This document shows, in pieces, positions 28,407 through 38,234 of a stretch of DNA of 64,000 nt. The stretch covers positions 496,001 to 560,000 of the forward strand of contig CANNFX010000001.1 in assembly GCA_947504025.1 (NCBI GenBank), written 5' to 3'. Within the stretch, counting starts at the first letter, position 1; each line of letters begins with the position of its first letter. The DNA comes from an uncultured Sphingomonadaceae bacterium. GTDB taxonomy: Bacteria; Pseudomonadota; Alphaproteobacteria; Sphingomonadales; Sphingomonadaceae. The notes under the pieces were generated by a model. It made no database searches. It had not been told where the DNA came from and saw only the letters and a program-made list of their open reading frames with translations. A program made the translations under genes and the position numbers.

Positions 28407-29620
28407 GCGACGCTGTTCGCCAATTTACCGTCGGACCTGATGATGAAGGCATTCGCCTCGACCGCTGGTTCAAACGCAATCTGCCGCAAATCGGCTTTGC
28501 CACTGTGTCGCGCTGGGCGCGCACCGGACAACTCCGGGTGGACGGCAGCCGGGCCAAACCTGAAGACCGTCTATCCGCAGGACAGATTCTGCGCGTGCCG
28601 CCGGGCGGACTGGAATCGAAAAGCGGGCCGAAGGAACGTCCCGAACTGACTGAAGAGCAGTTAGAACAGGCTGACGAAATGGCGATCCACCGCGACCGTG
28701 CCGCCATCGTTATCAACAAACCGCCGGGCCTCGCCACACAGGGCGGCACCGGCACAAAACACCATGTCGATGGCCTGCTAGACGCCTACGTTACCGGCAA
28801 AGGCCCGCGGCCTCGCCTAGTCCACCGGCTGGACAAGGATACCAGCGGTGTCCTGCTAGTCGCGGCAACGCCAGGCAGTGCTGCATTCTTCTCACGCCGT
28901 TTCGCCGGACGTTCGGCGCGTAAAGTTTATTGGGCATTGCTCGTTGGCGTTCCCGATATTCATGACGGTTTGATCGATCTGCCCCTTTCGAAGCAGCCGG
29001 GCACCGGCGGCGAGAAGATGCATGTCGACGAAAAGGGCGGCCAGATTGCCCGCACACGTTACCGTGTGATCGAACGGGCCGGAAACAGCACCTGCTGGGT
29101 CGAACTGCAGCCACTGACTGGCCGCACCCACCAACTGCGTGTCCATATGGCCGCCATTGGCCACCCAATCGTGGGTGACGGCAAATATGGCGGTAAGGAC
29201 GCGTTTCTAACCGGAACGATCAGCCGCAAGATGCATTTGCACGCGCGCCAGTTGATCATCGACCATCCGGATGGCACGCCGCTGGATGTGACCGCTCCCC
29301 TGCCCGAACATTTCGCACAAAGCATGGAGCAGCTCGGCTTTGACGAAGCGGACGGCGAATATGTCGATGACACACCGCCACCGCCGACCAAAACCGAGAA
29401 GAAGCAAGTCGCCAAGCAACATTCCAAACTAGTCCGCAAAGACAAGCGCGGCGAGAGACGGCGGCGAGGTGAAGGTCCAAAGGCCGTAACTGGCCCGCGT
29501 CCGGCTCACAACGCTCCGAAAACACCGAAGAAAGGTGCGAAGCCCCGCCCGCGTCCCAAAAAAAGCGGCCCCGGCGGGACCAATCCGCGAGGCGGCAAAG
29601 GTAAAGGAGCGCGCGGCTAG
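28403..29620 (+). CDS. rluC: RluC/RluA-family 23S rRNA pseudouridine synthase with basic tail
   Basis: Pseudouridine synthase of 405 residues. N-terminal S4 RNA-binding domain (about 5-70, IRLDRWFKRNLPQIGFATVS), catalytic domain with the active-site motif RLVHRLDKDTSGVLLVA (Asp at the RLD position), then LQPLTGRTHQLRVHMAAIGHPIVGD. The start overlaps crcB by four bases (ATGA). The last 80 or so residues are a Lys/Arg/Pro/Gly-rich tail without structure, likely extra RNA binding. RluC (positions 955/2504/2580 in E. coli) is the best guess; a second family member, RluD-like, is at 53805. Confidence 0.87.
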   Translation: MSDAVRQFTVGPDDEGIRLDRWFKRNLPQIGFATVSRWARTGQLRVDGSRAKPEDRLSAGQILRVPPGGLESKSGPKERPELTEEQLEQADEMAIHRDRAAIVINKPPGLATQGGTGTKHHVDGLLDAYVTGKGPRPRLVHRLDKDTSGVLLVAATPGSAAFFSRRFAGRSARKVYWALLVGVPDIHDGLIDLPLSKQPGTGGEKMHVDEKGGQIARTRYRVIERAGNSTCWVELQPLTGRTHQLRVHMAAIGHPIVGDGKYGGKDAFLTGTISRKMHLHARQLIIDHPDGTPLDVTAPLPEHFAQSMEQLGFDEADGEYVDDTPPPPTKTEKKQVAKQHSKLVRKDKRGERRRRGEGPKAVTGPRPAHNAPKTPKKGAKPRPRPKKSGPGGTNPRGGKGKGARG

Positions 29621-30222
29621 TGCATCCCAACCCCGCCTACCGAATGGACGATCGCGCCTTGCATGAGGCGCTGCTAGATGAAGTCGGCTTCGGTATGGTC
29701 TTTGCGACAACACCTGACGGGCCGCGTGTGGTTCACACACCGATCCTGTCCACCGGCGACGGGGCGGTGCAATTCCATATCGCGCGCGGCAATGCTCTGG
29801 CGAGGCATCTCGCCGGCGAAACCGCATTAATCACGGTCAACGGGCCGGACGGTTATGTCAGCCCGCGCTGGTACTCAGAAAAATCTACTGTTCCGACGTG
29901 GAACTTCGTCGCTATCGAGCTTGAAGGACGTGTCCGCCGGATGGAACAGGACGGGTTGATAGCCATGCTCGACAATCTCAGCGCGCGGCATGAAGCCCGA
30001 ATCGAAGGCGGCGAGAGCTGGACCCGCGAGAAATTGGACAAAGATGTCTTCAGGCGAATGCTGGGGGCAATTGTTGGCTTTGAAATGGAAATTCAGGCTT
30101 GGCGCCCGACTTTCAAGTTGGGGCAGGATGATAGCTCGGCCGACCGCGCCAGCATTGCAGATGGCCTTGATGCATCGGGTAGCCCCGGTATTGCGCAGTT
30201 AATGCGAACTTTAGCCCCATGA
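29620..30222 (+). CDS. PaiB-family FMN-binding protein
   Basis: A split-barrel protein of 200 residues resembling Bacillus PaiB and the FMN-binding negative regulators. Family signs: MHPNPAYRMDDRALHEAL at the start, TPILSTGDGAVQFHIARGN, then NGPDGYVSPRWYSEKSTVPTWNFVAIELEG. The GTG start shares one base with the upstream stop (TAGTG). The family is thought to bind flavin or heme; in Bacillus it was linked to sporulation and protease control. Its role here is not known. The downstream HAD gene overlaps it by four bases. Confidence 0.82.
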   Translation: MHPNPAYRMDDRALHEALLDEVGFGMVFATTPDGPRVVHTPILSTGDGAVQFHIARGNALARHLAGETALITVNGPDGYVSPRWYSEKSTVPTWNFVAIELEGRVRRMEQDGLIAMLDNLSARHEARIEGGESWTREKLDKDVFRRMLGAIVGFEMEIQAWRPTFKLGQDDSSADRASIADGLDASGSPGIAQLMRTLAP

Positions 30223-30893
30223 CCGTCAGGCTCGCCATATTCGATTGCGACGGCACGCTCGTTGACGGCCAAGCTGCCGTTTGCGAGGCAATGGAAGAAG
30301 CCTTTGCAAACGTGAGTGAAGCCGCCCCGCCGCGCACCGACATCCGGCGAATTGTGGGCCTTAGCCTACCGCAAGCTGTCCGCCACCTAGCGCCGCACGC
30401 CAGCGAAGATATGCAAGAAGCCATCGTTGATGCTTACAAGCAATCCTTCCGCAAAAGCAGGATGGAAGGCCGTTTGCACGAACCCCTGTTCGAAGGGATC
30501 GAGCAAGTGCTGCGCGACCTCCACGCGGATGGTTGGGCATTGGCCGTCGCAACTGGAAAATCAAACCGCGGTCTGACCAGCTGTTTGACCGAGCACGGTG
30601 TGATCGACCTGTTCTCCAGCTTACAAACTGCCGATCACCATCCTTCAAAGCCGCACCCACAAATGTTGCATCAAGCAATGGCCGACACGCAGGCCGAGCC
30701 TGCCAATAGCGTGATGATCGGCGATACCAGCTTCGACATAATGGCCGGCCAAGCGGCTCATATTAGGTCGATCGGCGTTTCCTGGGGCTATCACTTGCCC
30801 GACGAATTGATCGATGCAGGCGCACTGTGCGTGGTGGATACCGCGGATGAGATAACGCGGCAGCTCACCAACTTAGTGGAGACTGTAAATTGA
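30219..30893 (+). CDS. HAD-superfamily phosphatase, phosphoglycolate phosphatase-like
   Basis: Haloacid-dehalogenase-type hydrolase of 224 residues. Motif I FDCDGTLVDG (the two Asp residues), motif II AVATGKSN, motif III with the Lys in KPHPQM, motif IV IGDTSFDIMAGQAA. A helical cap lies between motif I and II. This resembles phosphoglycolate phosphatase (gph) and related C1 cap enzymes. The small substrate is unproven. The ATG overlaps the PaiB stop (ATGA), and the next gene starts inside its stop (TTGA). Confidence 0.88.
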   Translation: MTVRLAIFDCDGTLVDGQAAVCEAMEEAFANVSEAAPPRTDIRRIVGLSLPQAVRHLAPHASEDMQEAIVDAYKQSFRKSRMEGRLHEPLFEGIEQVLRDLHADGWALAVATGKSNRGLTSCLTEHGVIDLFSSLQTADHHPSKPHPQMLHQAMADTQAEPANSVMIGDTSFDIMAGQAAHIRSIGVSWGYHLPDELIDAGALCVVDTADEITRQLTNLVETVN

Positions 30894-31099
30894 ACGAAGA
30901 TACAGCCCGAAAACGTTACTTCATCATGCATCTGACGCGGCTTGGCGGGGCGATCCTTGCTGCGTTCGGTCTCATAGCCATTGCTGGCAAAGCTAATGTC
31001 GAACCAGCATTAGCCTATGTTCTACTTATCGCCGGAGTGATCGGATTTCTGGTCATACCGCGCATGCTGGCCAGCCGTTGGCGGAGCCCGCCTGAATGA
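30890..31099 (+). CDS. Small two-helix membrane protein, TTG start
   Basis: A 69-residue protein with two hydrophobic segments (about 16-31, 38-57) joined by a short loop, and basic ends (N-terminal ARKRYFIMH, C-terminal SRWRSPPE). The TTG at 30890 is favoured: it overlaps the upstream stop as TTGA and GGAG at 30878-30881 lies at ideal distance. Starting at the later ATG would cut the first helix region. It sits directly before the ATP12 chaperone gene with a four-base overlap. Function unknown; a link to F1Fo assembly is only contextual. Confidence 0.78.
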   Translation: MNEDTARKRYFIMHLTRLGGAILAAFGLIAIAGKANVEPALAYVLLIAGVIGFLVIPRMLASRWRSPPE

Positions 31100-31791
31100 A
31101 ACGATTTTACGAGACCGTCTCGACCGACAAGGTGGATGGCGGATGGCAGGTCACACTCGATGGCAGAGCAATAAAAACCGTCGGGGGCTTGCCGCAGATC
31201 GTGCCATCTTCAGCACTCGCCAAAGCGATGGCCGATGAATGGGCTTCACAGGGCGATGAGCTCGATACAGCGACGTTACTGCTAAGAGACGCCGCTGATC
31301 ATGCGATCGATATCATCGGTGCGGGCCGCGAGCTGGCTATAACCAAATTGCTAACCTTCGCCGAAACTGACACACTTTGTTACCGCGCTGATCCAGACGA
31401 AGCACTCTATCGCCGTCAACTCGAACGATGGGAACCACTGGTGAAGCAGATCGAGGCAAAGCACGGGATCAAATTAGAACGCACGAGCGGTGTTATGCAC
31501 CAGGCTCAAACAGCCGAAGCACTGACCAAATTGCGTGTATATCTGTCGCAGATGGATGACTTCGCCTTATCCGCTCTCACCACCGCAACTTCGCTGGCCG
31601 CGTCACTTTGTGCCGGCTTGGCAGCGCTTGAAGAAGATGCGGATGCGGACGCAATATGGGCGCTGGCCAACCTCGAAGAGGATTGGCAGGCCGAGCAATG
31701 GGGTTGGGATGCGGCAGCAGAGGAATTGCGTACCAAGCGGCTCGGCAACTTCAAGGAAGCGATACGGTTTGCGGCGCTATCGCGCAGCTGA
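31096..31791 (+). CDS. ATP12-family F1 ATP synthase assembly chaperone
   Basis: Homologue of mitochondrial ATP12, which binds the F1 alpha subunit before assembly. 231 residues. Typical features: KRFYETVSTDKVDGGWQVTLDGRAIKT at the start, ADEW, the DTLCYRA block, and a helical C-terminus (MDDFALSALTTATSLAASL, WGWDAAAE). In alphaproteobacteria it commonly lies near pseudouridine synthase and HAD genes, as here. It ends the six-gene run; the next gene converges with no spare base between the stops. Confidence 0.92.
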   Translation: MKRFYETVSTDKVDGGWQVTLDGRAIKTVGGLPQIVPSSALAKAMADEWASQGDELDTATLLLRDAADHAIDIIGAGRELAITKLLTFAETDTLCYRADPDEALYRRQLERWEPLVKQIEAKHGIKLERTSGVMHQAQTAEALTKLRVYLSQMDDFALSALTTATSLAASLCAGLAALEEDADADAIWALANLEEDWQAEQWGWDAAAEELRTKRLGNFKEAIRFAALSRS

Positions 31792-32397
31792 TCAACCGAT
31801 CCAGTCAGCCACCTGCACAGCAACATCGTTCGCGGCCTGATTAAGCGCCGGTCCGACCGCACCTGCTTCTGCAGCGACACCAGGAACAACGCTTTCAAAG
31901 CGCCGCGTTTGAATCTCGCCATTAGTGAATTCGCGGATCGCATCATAACGCACGACGACGGAACTGGTGGCAACATCATAGCCCATGTCGAGCAAATTTC
32001 CGTATAACCGCGTCTGAGCAGAAAGATCGGGATCGGCTCCTTCGATCACCAGTCGGTTGCTTCGGGCAGAGATCGTTTCTGCCAGCAAACGGCGGAATAG
32101 CCGTGCTGGCTTTTCTACCCAGACGGCATTTTGCAGATATGCAATCTTTGCGTCTGTCACCTGCACCGGCACCCTCGTGACATTGAGGCGTTGCGGAGCA
32201 TCGGGCTCTATGACTGCAATGGCGCTTGCCAGGGTACCGCTCGAAGTCGACCCGGCGGGTGATATCGATGTTGGCGTCAGGGTGATCAGGCTTTCAGGCA
32301 CTTCGGCCCCGCCGAGACTGACGCACCCCCCCAACATAGCCAGTAGGGCCACGGCGGAAACACGCGATAGGAGTTGCTTGGTCATTACGGCCCTCAT
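31792..32397 (-). CDS. ABC-transport auxiliary lipoprotein (PqiC-like)
   Basis: Lipoprotein of 201 residues from the ABC-type transport auxiliary family (PqiC-like). Lipobox LGGC in the first 25 residues. The rest is the usual beta/alpha fold with RLNVTRVPVQVTDAKIAYLQ and KPARLFRRLLAETISARSNR. It ends the mla-type operon, where it likely anchors the transport complex at the outer membrane. The ATG at 32397 overlaps the MlaD stop; an ATG four codons later (32385) is also possible. It runs tail-to-tail with the ATP12 gene. Confidence 0.84.
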   Translation of the reverse strand: MRAVMTKQLLSRVSAVALLAMLGGCVSLGGAEVPESLITLTPTSISPAGSTSSGTLASAIAVIEPDAPQRLNVTRVPVQVTDAKIAYLQNAVWVEKPARLFRRLLAETISARSNRLVIEGADPDLSAQTRLYGNLLDMGYDVATSSVVVRYDAIREFTNGEIQTRRFESVVPGVAAEAGAVGPALNQAANDVAVQVADWIG

Positions 32398-33353
32398 GGT
32401 TCGTAGTCAGGCAGCTTCTGGCCGCCGATCAGCGAGCCTGCGCCCTGTGTTTCGAGATTTTCAGTGACCGTCCGCAGTGCCTTGCTGGTCGCGCGCAGGT
32501 CACGCAGCGTTGCTTCGGCGGCCGGGAGCGTGCTCTCGGCAAGCTTCTTGGTCGCAGGCTGCACGTCGGTCAAAGTTGTTTCCAGCGCCTTTGCAGCGTT
32601 ATTAGCCGTCTTAAGTGTAACACGAAGCTCCTCTGCGAGCGACGCGCCTTCCTTATTGATTATCTGATCAGTCGACCCCATCACCTTCTCAAATGCATCA
32701 AGCGCTTCGGAAGATTCACGCAGCGTGATCTGTAATTCTGCCATCGTCGCCTCGACTTGAGGCGTTGCGTTGGCGAGATTTGCGCTCATCGCATCCGTAT
32801 TGCGAAGAATTCCGGCAATCGAGTTCTGATTGTCATCGGACAAAACCATCGACAGCCGTTCAGTCAATGTAGCCAACCGTTCCAGCAACAGCGGCGCGTT
32901 GGCGAGAATTTCGCCGAGCCCGCCAGGTTTGGTGTTGATGACAGGCTTACCATCAGGGCAAGATTTCGTGATATCGCCGCTGCCACATGTGATCGGCGGT
33001 GCGCCTTTCACGGCGCCATCGAGCAATATGGTTGATACGCCAGTGAAACTGCCCTGGATTGTCGCGGTGGTTCCCTGCAGGATCGGGATATCCTCGCTAA
33101 TTTTCAAGCGAACGCGCACATATTCAGGATCGACAGGCCACAATACGATCTGAGTCACTTGCCCAGCGGGAACGCCTGCGAAGGTGACCTGTGATCCGGT
33201 CGCAAGTCCTTCTACCGATTGTTTAAAATAGACATCATATTCATTCTGATCGCCTTCGTTCAGCTTGGCGATCCAAATAATGAAGGCAGCCAATGCGGCC
33301 AACAGCAATAATGTAACTGCCCCAACCCAGACGAAATTCGCGCGCGTTTCCAT
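32394..33353 (-). CDS. mlaD: MlaD-family MCE substrate-binding protein
   Basis: Membrane-anchored MCE protein that forms the periplasmic ring of a lipid transporter. One N-terminal helix (about 8-30), then the MCE domain (about 38-120) with YFKQSVEGLATGSQVTFAGVPAGQV and VRVRLKISEDIPILQGTTATI. The C-terminal half is helical, rich in Ala/Thr/Leu, and probably forms the needle-like or coiled part. 319 residues, longer than E. coli MlaD (about 180), as in other alphaproteobacteria. Second-last gene of the operon, followed by the auxiliary lipoprotein. Confidence 0.9.
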   Translation of the reverse strand: METRANFVWVGAVTLLLLAALAAFIIWIAKLNEGDQNEYDVYFKQSVEGLATGSQVTFAGVPAGQVTQIVLWPVDPEYVRVRLKISEDIPILQGTTATIQGSFTGVSTILLDGAVKGAPPITCGSGDITKSCPDGKPVINTKPGGLGEILANAPLLLERLATLTERLSMVLSDDNQNSIAGILRNTDAMSANLANATPQVEATMAELQITLRESSEALDAFEKVMGSTDQIINKEGASLAEELRVTLKTANNAAKALETTLTDVQPATKKLAESTLPAAEATLRDLRATSKALRTVTENLETQGAGSLIGGQKLPDYEP

Positions 33354-33361
33354 GCTGCTTC

Positions 33362-34255
33362 CTATGCCCCCGCCTTGGGTGACTTGTCCATTACCTTGCC
33401 TGCTGCTGTCATACGAACCCCAGCCTTACGTACTTCGTCACGGTCTTGACTAGCCTTGGCTGCCCGGCCGCGCGGCCCGTTGAAATATTCCTGAATCCAG
33501 GGATGGTCGAGTGCGAGCAATTCGGGGATCGTGCCCACGGCAATGACTTGCCTATCGGCCAATACAGCTACCCTGTCACAAATCTCATAAAGCGTATCTA
33601 GATCATGAGTGATCAGAAACACCGTCAGGCCGAGTGTTTCTTGCAGTTCCTTCGTCAAGCGATCGAATTTGGCTGCACCGACCGGGTCGAGGCCGGCCGT
33701 CGGTTCGTCCAGGAACAACAGTTCTGGATCGAGCGCCAATGCGCGGGCGAGACCAGCGCGCTTCTTCATCCCGCCTGATAGTTCGGACGGAAACTTGTTA
33801 GTCGCCTCCTCAGGAAGGCCGGACATGATGACTTTATATTTAGCGATCTCGTGCCGCAGATCATCCTCAATATCGGGATAGAATTGCTTTAGCGGGACTT
33901 CGACATTTTCACCGACCGTTAGCGTTGAAAACAATGCACCGCCCTGAAACAAAACCCCCCAGCGACTACGAACTCCGATTTCCTTGTCAGGAACTGAATC
34001 GGTCATTGATCTTCCAAGAACTTCGATCTCGCCTTCATTGGGGTTTTGAAGCCCAATAATCGAACGCATCAGGACCGACTTACCGGTCCCCGAACCTCCT
34101 ACAACACCAAGTATCTCGCCACGTTTGACCTCCAAAGAGAGATCTTCATGCACTGTCTGTGTGCCAAAGCGATTTGTGAGGCCGCTCACTATAATCGGAT
34201 GTTCGCCGCGAAACCGCTGCATTTGGTGAACATCTTTGGATTTCCGCTCGCTCAT
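33362..34255 (-). CDS. mlaF: MlaF-family ABC transporter ATP-binding protein
   Basis: ATPase of the Mla-type lipid transporter. Walker A GGSGTGKSV near residue 55, signature LSGGMKKRAGLARALALDPE, Walker B LLFLDEPTAGLDP, and the switch His in LITHDL. The GMKKR variant of the signature is characteristic of this subfamily. 297 residues with a C-terminal extension of about 45 (AKASQDRDEVRKAG) that may contact the STAS domain. It starts inside the permease stop (ATGA). Confidence 0.95.
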   Translation of the reverse strand: MSERKSKDVHQMQRFRGEHPIIVSGLTNRFGTQTVHEDLSLEVKRGEILGVVGGSGTGKSVLMRSIIGLQNPNEGEIEVLGRSMTDSVPDKEIGVRSRWGVLFQGGALFSTLTVGENVEVPLKQFYPDIEDDLRHEIAKYKVIMSGLPEEATNKFPSELSGGMKKRAGLARALALDPELLFLDEPTAGLDPVGAAKFDRLTKELQETLGLTVFLITHDLDTLYEICDRVAVLADRQVIAVGTIPELLALDHPWIQEYFNGPRGRAAKASQDRDEVRKAGVRMTAAGKVMDKSPKAGA

Positions 34256-35382
34256 GCCCAGCCCAATTCCGTAAAGAAGACTGCGAAGAAGGCATCAAGC
34301 ACAATGACCATAAAGATCGCCTGGACAACCGCAGCAGTGGTCCGCTTCCCTACCTGTTCGGAATTGTCCTTCACCTGCATGCCTTGATAGCAGCCTGCCA
34401 AACCAACAATCAGACCAAACACCGGTGCTTTGAGCAAGCCGACCCAGAGGTCATATGTTGGAACAACCTCCTGAATACGCGATAGAAATGTAAAGAACGG
34501 AATCCCCAGCGTCAGATCAGCGATAAACGCCCCGCCCACGATCGCCATCCCTGCGGCATAGGCGCCCAGCAATGGCATCATAAAGGTTGCAGCGAGAATG
34601 CGCGGCAGCACCAGTGCTTCCATCGGAGAAATTCCAATGGTCCGCATCGCATCCACTTCCTCGGTTAGCTTCATAGTGCCGATCTGCGCTGCAAAGGCCG
34701 AACCGGAACGGCCCGCGACCATAATTGCAGTCATTAAGACTCCCAATTCACGCAAAGATATGCGGCCCGTAAGGTTCACAGTCAGTGCCTCGGCACCAAA
34801 TTGTGCAAGTTGGACTGCGCCTTGTTGCGAGATCACGATCCCGATCAGAAAGCTCATCAAGCCAATAATGCCGAGTGACGAGACACCTACTAATTCCATT
34901 TGTCGGATCAGCGCTTTCATCCTGAACCGGTGCGGGTGGCGGATCACACTGCCAACAGCGACGATCAAAGCGCCTAAGAAGCTCAGGAAATTTAGCAGGC
35001 CGGAAAACCAGTCAGACAATTGCTTGCCCACGGCTGACGGCACACGTTCAAATATCGGTGCGCGTTTTGGCTCCAACTCGGCATCGCTTTTTGCAGAGCT
35101 TACCGCATCTATCAGGCGTGATGCCCGGTCATTTGCCCCGATGATTTCAGCGTCATGTTCGCGGGAAATGCTTAGCACCGTCCAGGCACCGACCGTGTCG
35201 ATCTCGTCAACATCGGTCAGGTCGATTGATCCAAGCGGACCGTCCAGCGTGCGGACATCCTGATCGATTGCTCCGATCGTGGATACCAGTAGTGGGCCGG
35301 AAAAAACCAGCCGTTCCCCGCCTTCGGCACCGCTATCGGGACCGTTTTCAACTATGTATTCTGCCCCTGAGCGCATTTGCAT
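34252..35382 (-). CDS. mlaE: MlaE-type permease with N-terminal STAS (MlaB-like) domain
   Basis: Integral membrane permease of a lipid ABC transporter. The C-terminal about 250 residues match MlaE ([74 protein letters not shown]-like end). The first about 110 residues look like a STAS domain ([21 protein letters not shown]), which E. coli carries as the separate protein MlaB. I use the ATG at 35382 (35376 also possible); the longer GTG-started frame overlaps the region before valS. First gene of the operon: mlaE, mlaF, mlaD, lipoprotein. No MlaC or MlaA gene follows. Confidence 0.9.
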   Translation of the reverse strand: MQMRSGAEYIVENGPDSGAEGGERLVFSGPLLVSTIGAIDQDVRTLDGPLGSIDLTDVDEIDTVGAWTVLSISREHDAEIIGANDRASRLIDAVSSAKSDAELEPKRAPIFERVPSAVGKQLSDWFSGLLNFLSFLGALIVAVGSVIRHPHRFRMKALIRQMELVGVSSLGIIGLMSFLIGIVISQQGAVQLAQFGAEALTVNLTGRISLRELGVLMTAIMVAGRSGSAFAAQIGTMKLTEEVDAMRTIGISPMEALVLPRILAATFMMPLLGAYAAGMAIVGGAFIADLTLGIPFFTFLSRIQEVVPTYDLWVGLLKAPVFGLIVGLAGCYQGMQVKDNSEQVGKRTTAAVVQAIFMVIVLDAFFAVFFTELGWA

Positions 35383-35502
35383 TCTATGCGGGTAAATCCA
35401 GAGCGCCACAAGCACTTACCGACGAAGTATGACACGGACAGTGCAAGGCAGGCACAGCGATGCTTGCACCCCCGCCCCGCCGCTGGCAAAGGCGCAGGCG
35501 AT

Positions 35503-38226
35503 ATGACAGGCAATCTAGATACGACATTCGACCCCGCCTCAATCGAGGCAAAATGGCGCGAACATTGGGAAAAGGAAGGACTCTATCGTCCCGAACGCCC
35601 CGATGCGGAGCCGTTCACCATCGTGAACCCGCCGCCTAATGTCACCGGCAGCCTCCATATCGGTCATGCGCTCGATAACACCCTGCAAGATATCGTGATC
35701 CGTTACGAACGGATGCGCGGCAAGGACGCCTTGTGGGTCGTTGGTACCGATCATGCGGGTATCGCCACACAGATGGTTGTCGAACGTCAGATGGAAGCGC
35801 GCCAGGACAAGCGTACCAACTATTCGCGCGAAGACTTCATCAGCAAGGTCTGGGAATGGAAAGAGGAAAGCGGCGGGGAGATCACCAACCAGCTGCGCCG
35901 CCTAGGCTGTTCGATGGACTGGAGCCGCGAGCAGTTCACCATGGACCCGCATTTCAGCGATGCCGTGCTCAAGGTTTTCGTAAAGCTGCACGAACAGGGC
36001 CTTATCTACCGCGACAAGCGGCTCGTGAACTGGGACCCGAAACTGAAGACCGCAATCAGTGATCTTGAGGTTGAGACACAGGATTTGAAAGGCAGCTTCT
36101 GGCACTTCAAATATCCGCTGGAAGACGGTGTGACGCTGGCTGATGGTCGCGACTACATCGAAGTTGCGACTACGCGGCCCGAAACGATGCTCGCCGATAT
36201 GGCCGTTGCCGTACATCCGAGTGACGAGCGCTATGCGAGCGTTGTCGGCAAGCATGTCGTGCTGCCGATTACGGGCCGCCGCGTGCCTATTGTGGCAGAC
36301 GAACACGCTGATCCGGAGCTTGGCTCGGGTGCAGTGAAGATCACGCCGGGGCATGATTTCAACGACTTTGATGTCGGCAAGCGCGCGGGGATTGCTCCGG
36401 GCGATATGCTCAACATGCTCGATGGTGAGGCGAATGTCTGTCAGGTTTCCGACGAATTAGTGCCGACAGAATATCTCGGTATGCACCGCTTCAGGCGGGA
36501 TGGCGAAAATGGCGCGCGGGAACTGGTTATCCAGCGCCTCAAGGAAGACGGCTTCCTGATCCCATACGTGGTGACAAAGACGAACAAAAGCGGTGAAGAT
36601 GAAGTGATTTCACTCGACGCCGAACCGCGCACCATCGCAACTCCCTTCGGCGACCGCGGCGGCGTGGTGATCGAACCGTGGCTGACCGACCAGTGGTATG
36701 TTGACGCTGAAACTTTGGCGAAGAAACCCATCGAAGCAGTCCGCAGCGGTGAAGTCGAAATCGTCCCGAAGAGCTGGGAAAAGACCTTCTTCAACTGGAT
36801 GGAAAACATCCAACCTTGGTGCGTTTCACGCCAGCTTTGGTGGGGGCACCAGATACCGGCTTGGTATGCAGAAGATGGCTCCGTCTATGTTGCAAACGAT
36901 GAAGTAGATGCGCAGGTTCAGGCCGGTGAAGGTGTTGAACTAACACGCGATTCCGACGTTCTCGACACTTGGTTCTCCTCGGCGCTGTGGCCTTTTGCCA
37001 CACTCGGTTGGCCGGACGAAAATGCTGAGCTCTTCAAGAAGCATTATCCCAACGACCTGCTGATTTCCGGCTTCGATATCCTGTTCTTCTGGGATGCGCG
37101 GATGCTGATGCAGGGTATGCATTTGCTCGATGAAGCACCTTGGAAGCGATTGTATTTGCATGGCCTTGTTCGCGCGGCTGACGGGCAGAAAATGTCCAAG
37201 TCGAAGGGCAATGTCGTCGATCCGCTGGGCCTGATCGACCAATATGGCGCGGATGCTTTGCGGTTCTTCATGGCAGCAATGGAAAGCCAGGGCCGCGACA
37301 TCAAAATGGATGACAACCGCGTCGAAGGCTATCGCAATTTCGCGACAAAGCTCTGGAATGCAACACGTTTCTGCCAATCAAACGGCATCGGCGCCTCCAG
37401 CACCCTAGAAGCACCTACGGCGACCACAGCGATCAACAAATGGATCATCGGCGAAGTGGCCGAAACACTGGCCGCGCTGGACAAGGCAATGGCCGATCTG
37501 CGCTTCGACGCAGCCGCGAACACGATTTATCACTTCACGTGGGACCGTTTCTGCGACTGGTATCTGGAACTGATCAAGGGTTCGATCGATGATGAGACCA
37601 AAGCCGTCGCCGGCTGGGTTCTCGATCAGATTTTCGTCATGCTACACCCCTTCATGCCCTTCATCACTGAAGAGCTGTGGAGCAAGCAGGGGGATCGCGC
37701 GAACTATCCATTGATCACGGCAAAATGGCCAGAACCCGGTACCGGTGTCGATGCAGAAGCTAAGCGCGAAGTCGAATGGTTGATCGGCCTGACGAGTGCC
37801 CTACGGACCGCAAAGAACGAGCTTGGTATTTCGCCCGGCGCAAAACTGGATGCTTACCTCGAAGCGCCTAGCACTCTTGCGAAGGAAGCGGCCGAACGTA
37901 ACGCAGCATCGCTCGAACGGTTGGCCCGCCTGTCGTCGATTTCCTTCAGCGCGCCGCCAGCCGGTGCAGCAATGCAAATCGGTGTTGGCGAAGATACGTT
38001 GGCCATTCTTCTTGAAGGTGTGGTCGACATCGATGCCGAACGCGCTCGTCTCAAAAAGGCTCTCGAAGCTTCAACCAAAGAGGTGAAGTCGCTCGAAGGC
38101 CGGCTCGGTAACGCCAATTTTGTAGAGCGAGCCAAACCTGAGGCGGTTGAGAAGGCGAAGGCAGATCACGCCCATCACAGTGCCGAAGTCGAACGCCTCG
38201 AAGCTGCGCTGGTTCGGCTGGGATAG
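35503..38226 (+). CDS. valS: Valyl-tRNA synthetase
   Basis: Charges tRNA(Val). Class I synthetase, 907 residues. HIGH box in [19 protein letters not shown] (about residues 46-64), the editing domain in the middle ([35 protein letters not shown]), KMSKS box [14 protein letters not shown], anticodon-binding helices, and a C-terminal coiled coil of about 65 residues (LEEALVRLG-like LEAALVRLG end). I start at the ATG at 35503; the frame is open further left but only from there is the sequence ValS-like ([17 protein letters not shown]). The upstream 120 bases are shared with divergent mlaE. Confidence 0.97.
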   Translation: MTGNLDTTFDPASIEAKWREHWEKEGLYRPERPDAEPFTIVNPPPNVTGSLHIGHALDNTLQDIVIRYERMRGKDALWVVGTDHAGIATQMVVERQMEARQDKRTNYSREDFISKVWEWKEESGGEITNQLRRLGCSMDWSREQFTMDPHFSDAVLKVFVKLHEQGLIYRDKRLVNWDPKLKTAISDLEVETQDLKGSFWHFKYPLEDGVTLADGRDYIEVATTRPETMLADMAVAVHPSDERYASVVGKHVVLPITGRRVPIVADEHADPELGSGAVKITPGHDFNDFDVGKRAGIAPGDMLNMLDGEANVCQVSDELVPTEYLGMHRFRRDGENGARELVIQRLKEDGFLIPYVVTKTNKSGEDEVISLDAEPRTIATPFGDRGGVVIEPWLTDQWYVDAETLAKKPIEAVRSGEVEIVPKSWEKTFFNWMENIQPWCVSRQLWWGHQIPAWYAEDGSVYVANDEVDAQVQAGEGVELTRDSDVLDTWFSSALWPFATLGWPDENAELFKKHYPNDLLISGFDILFFWDARMLMQGMHLLDEAPWKRLYLHGLVRAADGQKMSKSKGNVVDPLGLIDQYGADALRFFMAAMESQGRDIKMDDNRVEGYRNFATKLWNATRFCQSNGIGASSTLEAPTATTAINKWIIGEVAETLAALDKAMADLRFDAAANTIYHFTWDRFCDWYLELIKGSIDDETKAVAGWVLDQIFVMLHPFMPFITEELWSKQGDRANYPLITAKWPEPGTGVDAEAKREVEWLIGLTSALRTAKNELGISPGAKLDAYLEAPSTLAKEAAERNAASLERLARLSSISFSAPPAGAAMQIGVGEDTLAILLEGVVDIDAERARLKKALEASTKEVKSLEGRLGNANFVERAKPEAVEKAKADHAHHSAEVERLEAALVRLG

Positions 38227-38234
38227 TTGCGGCG

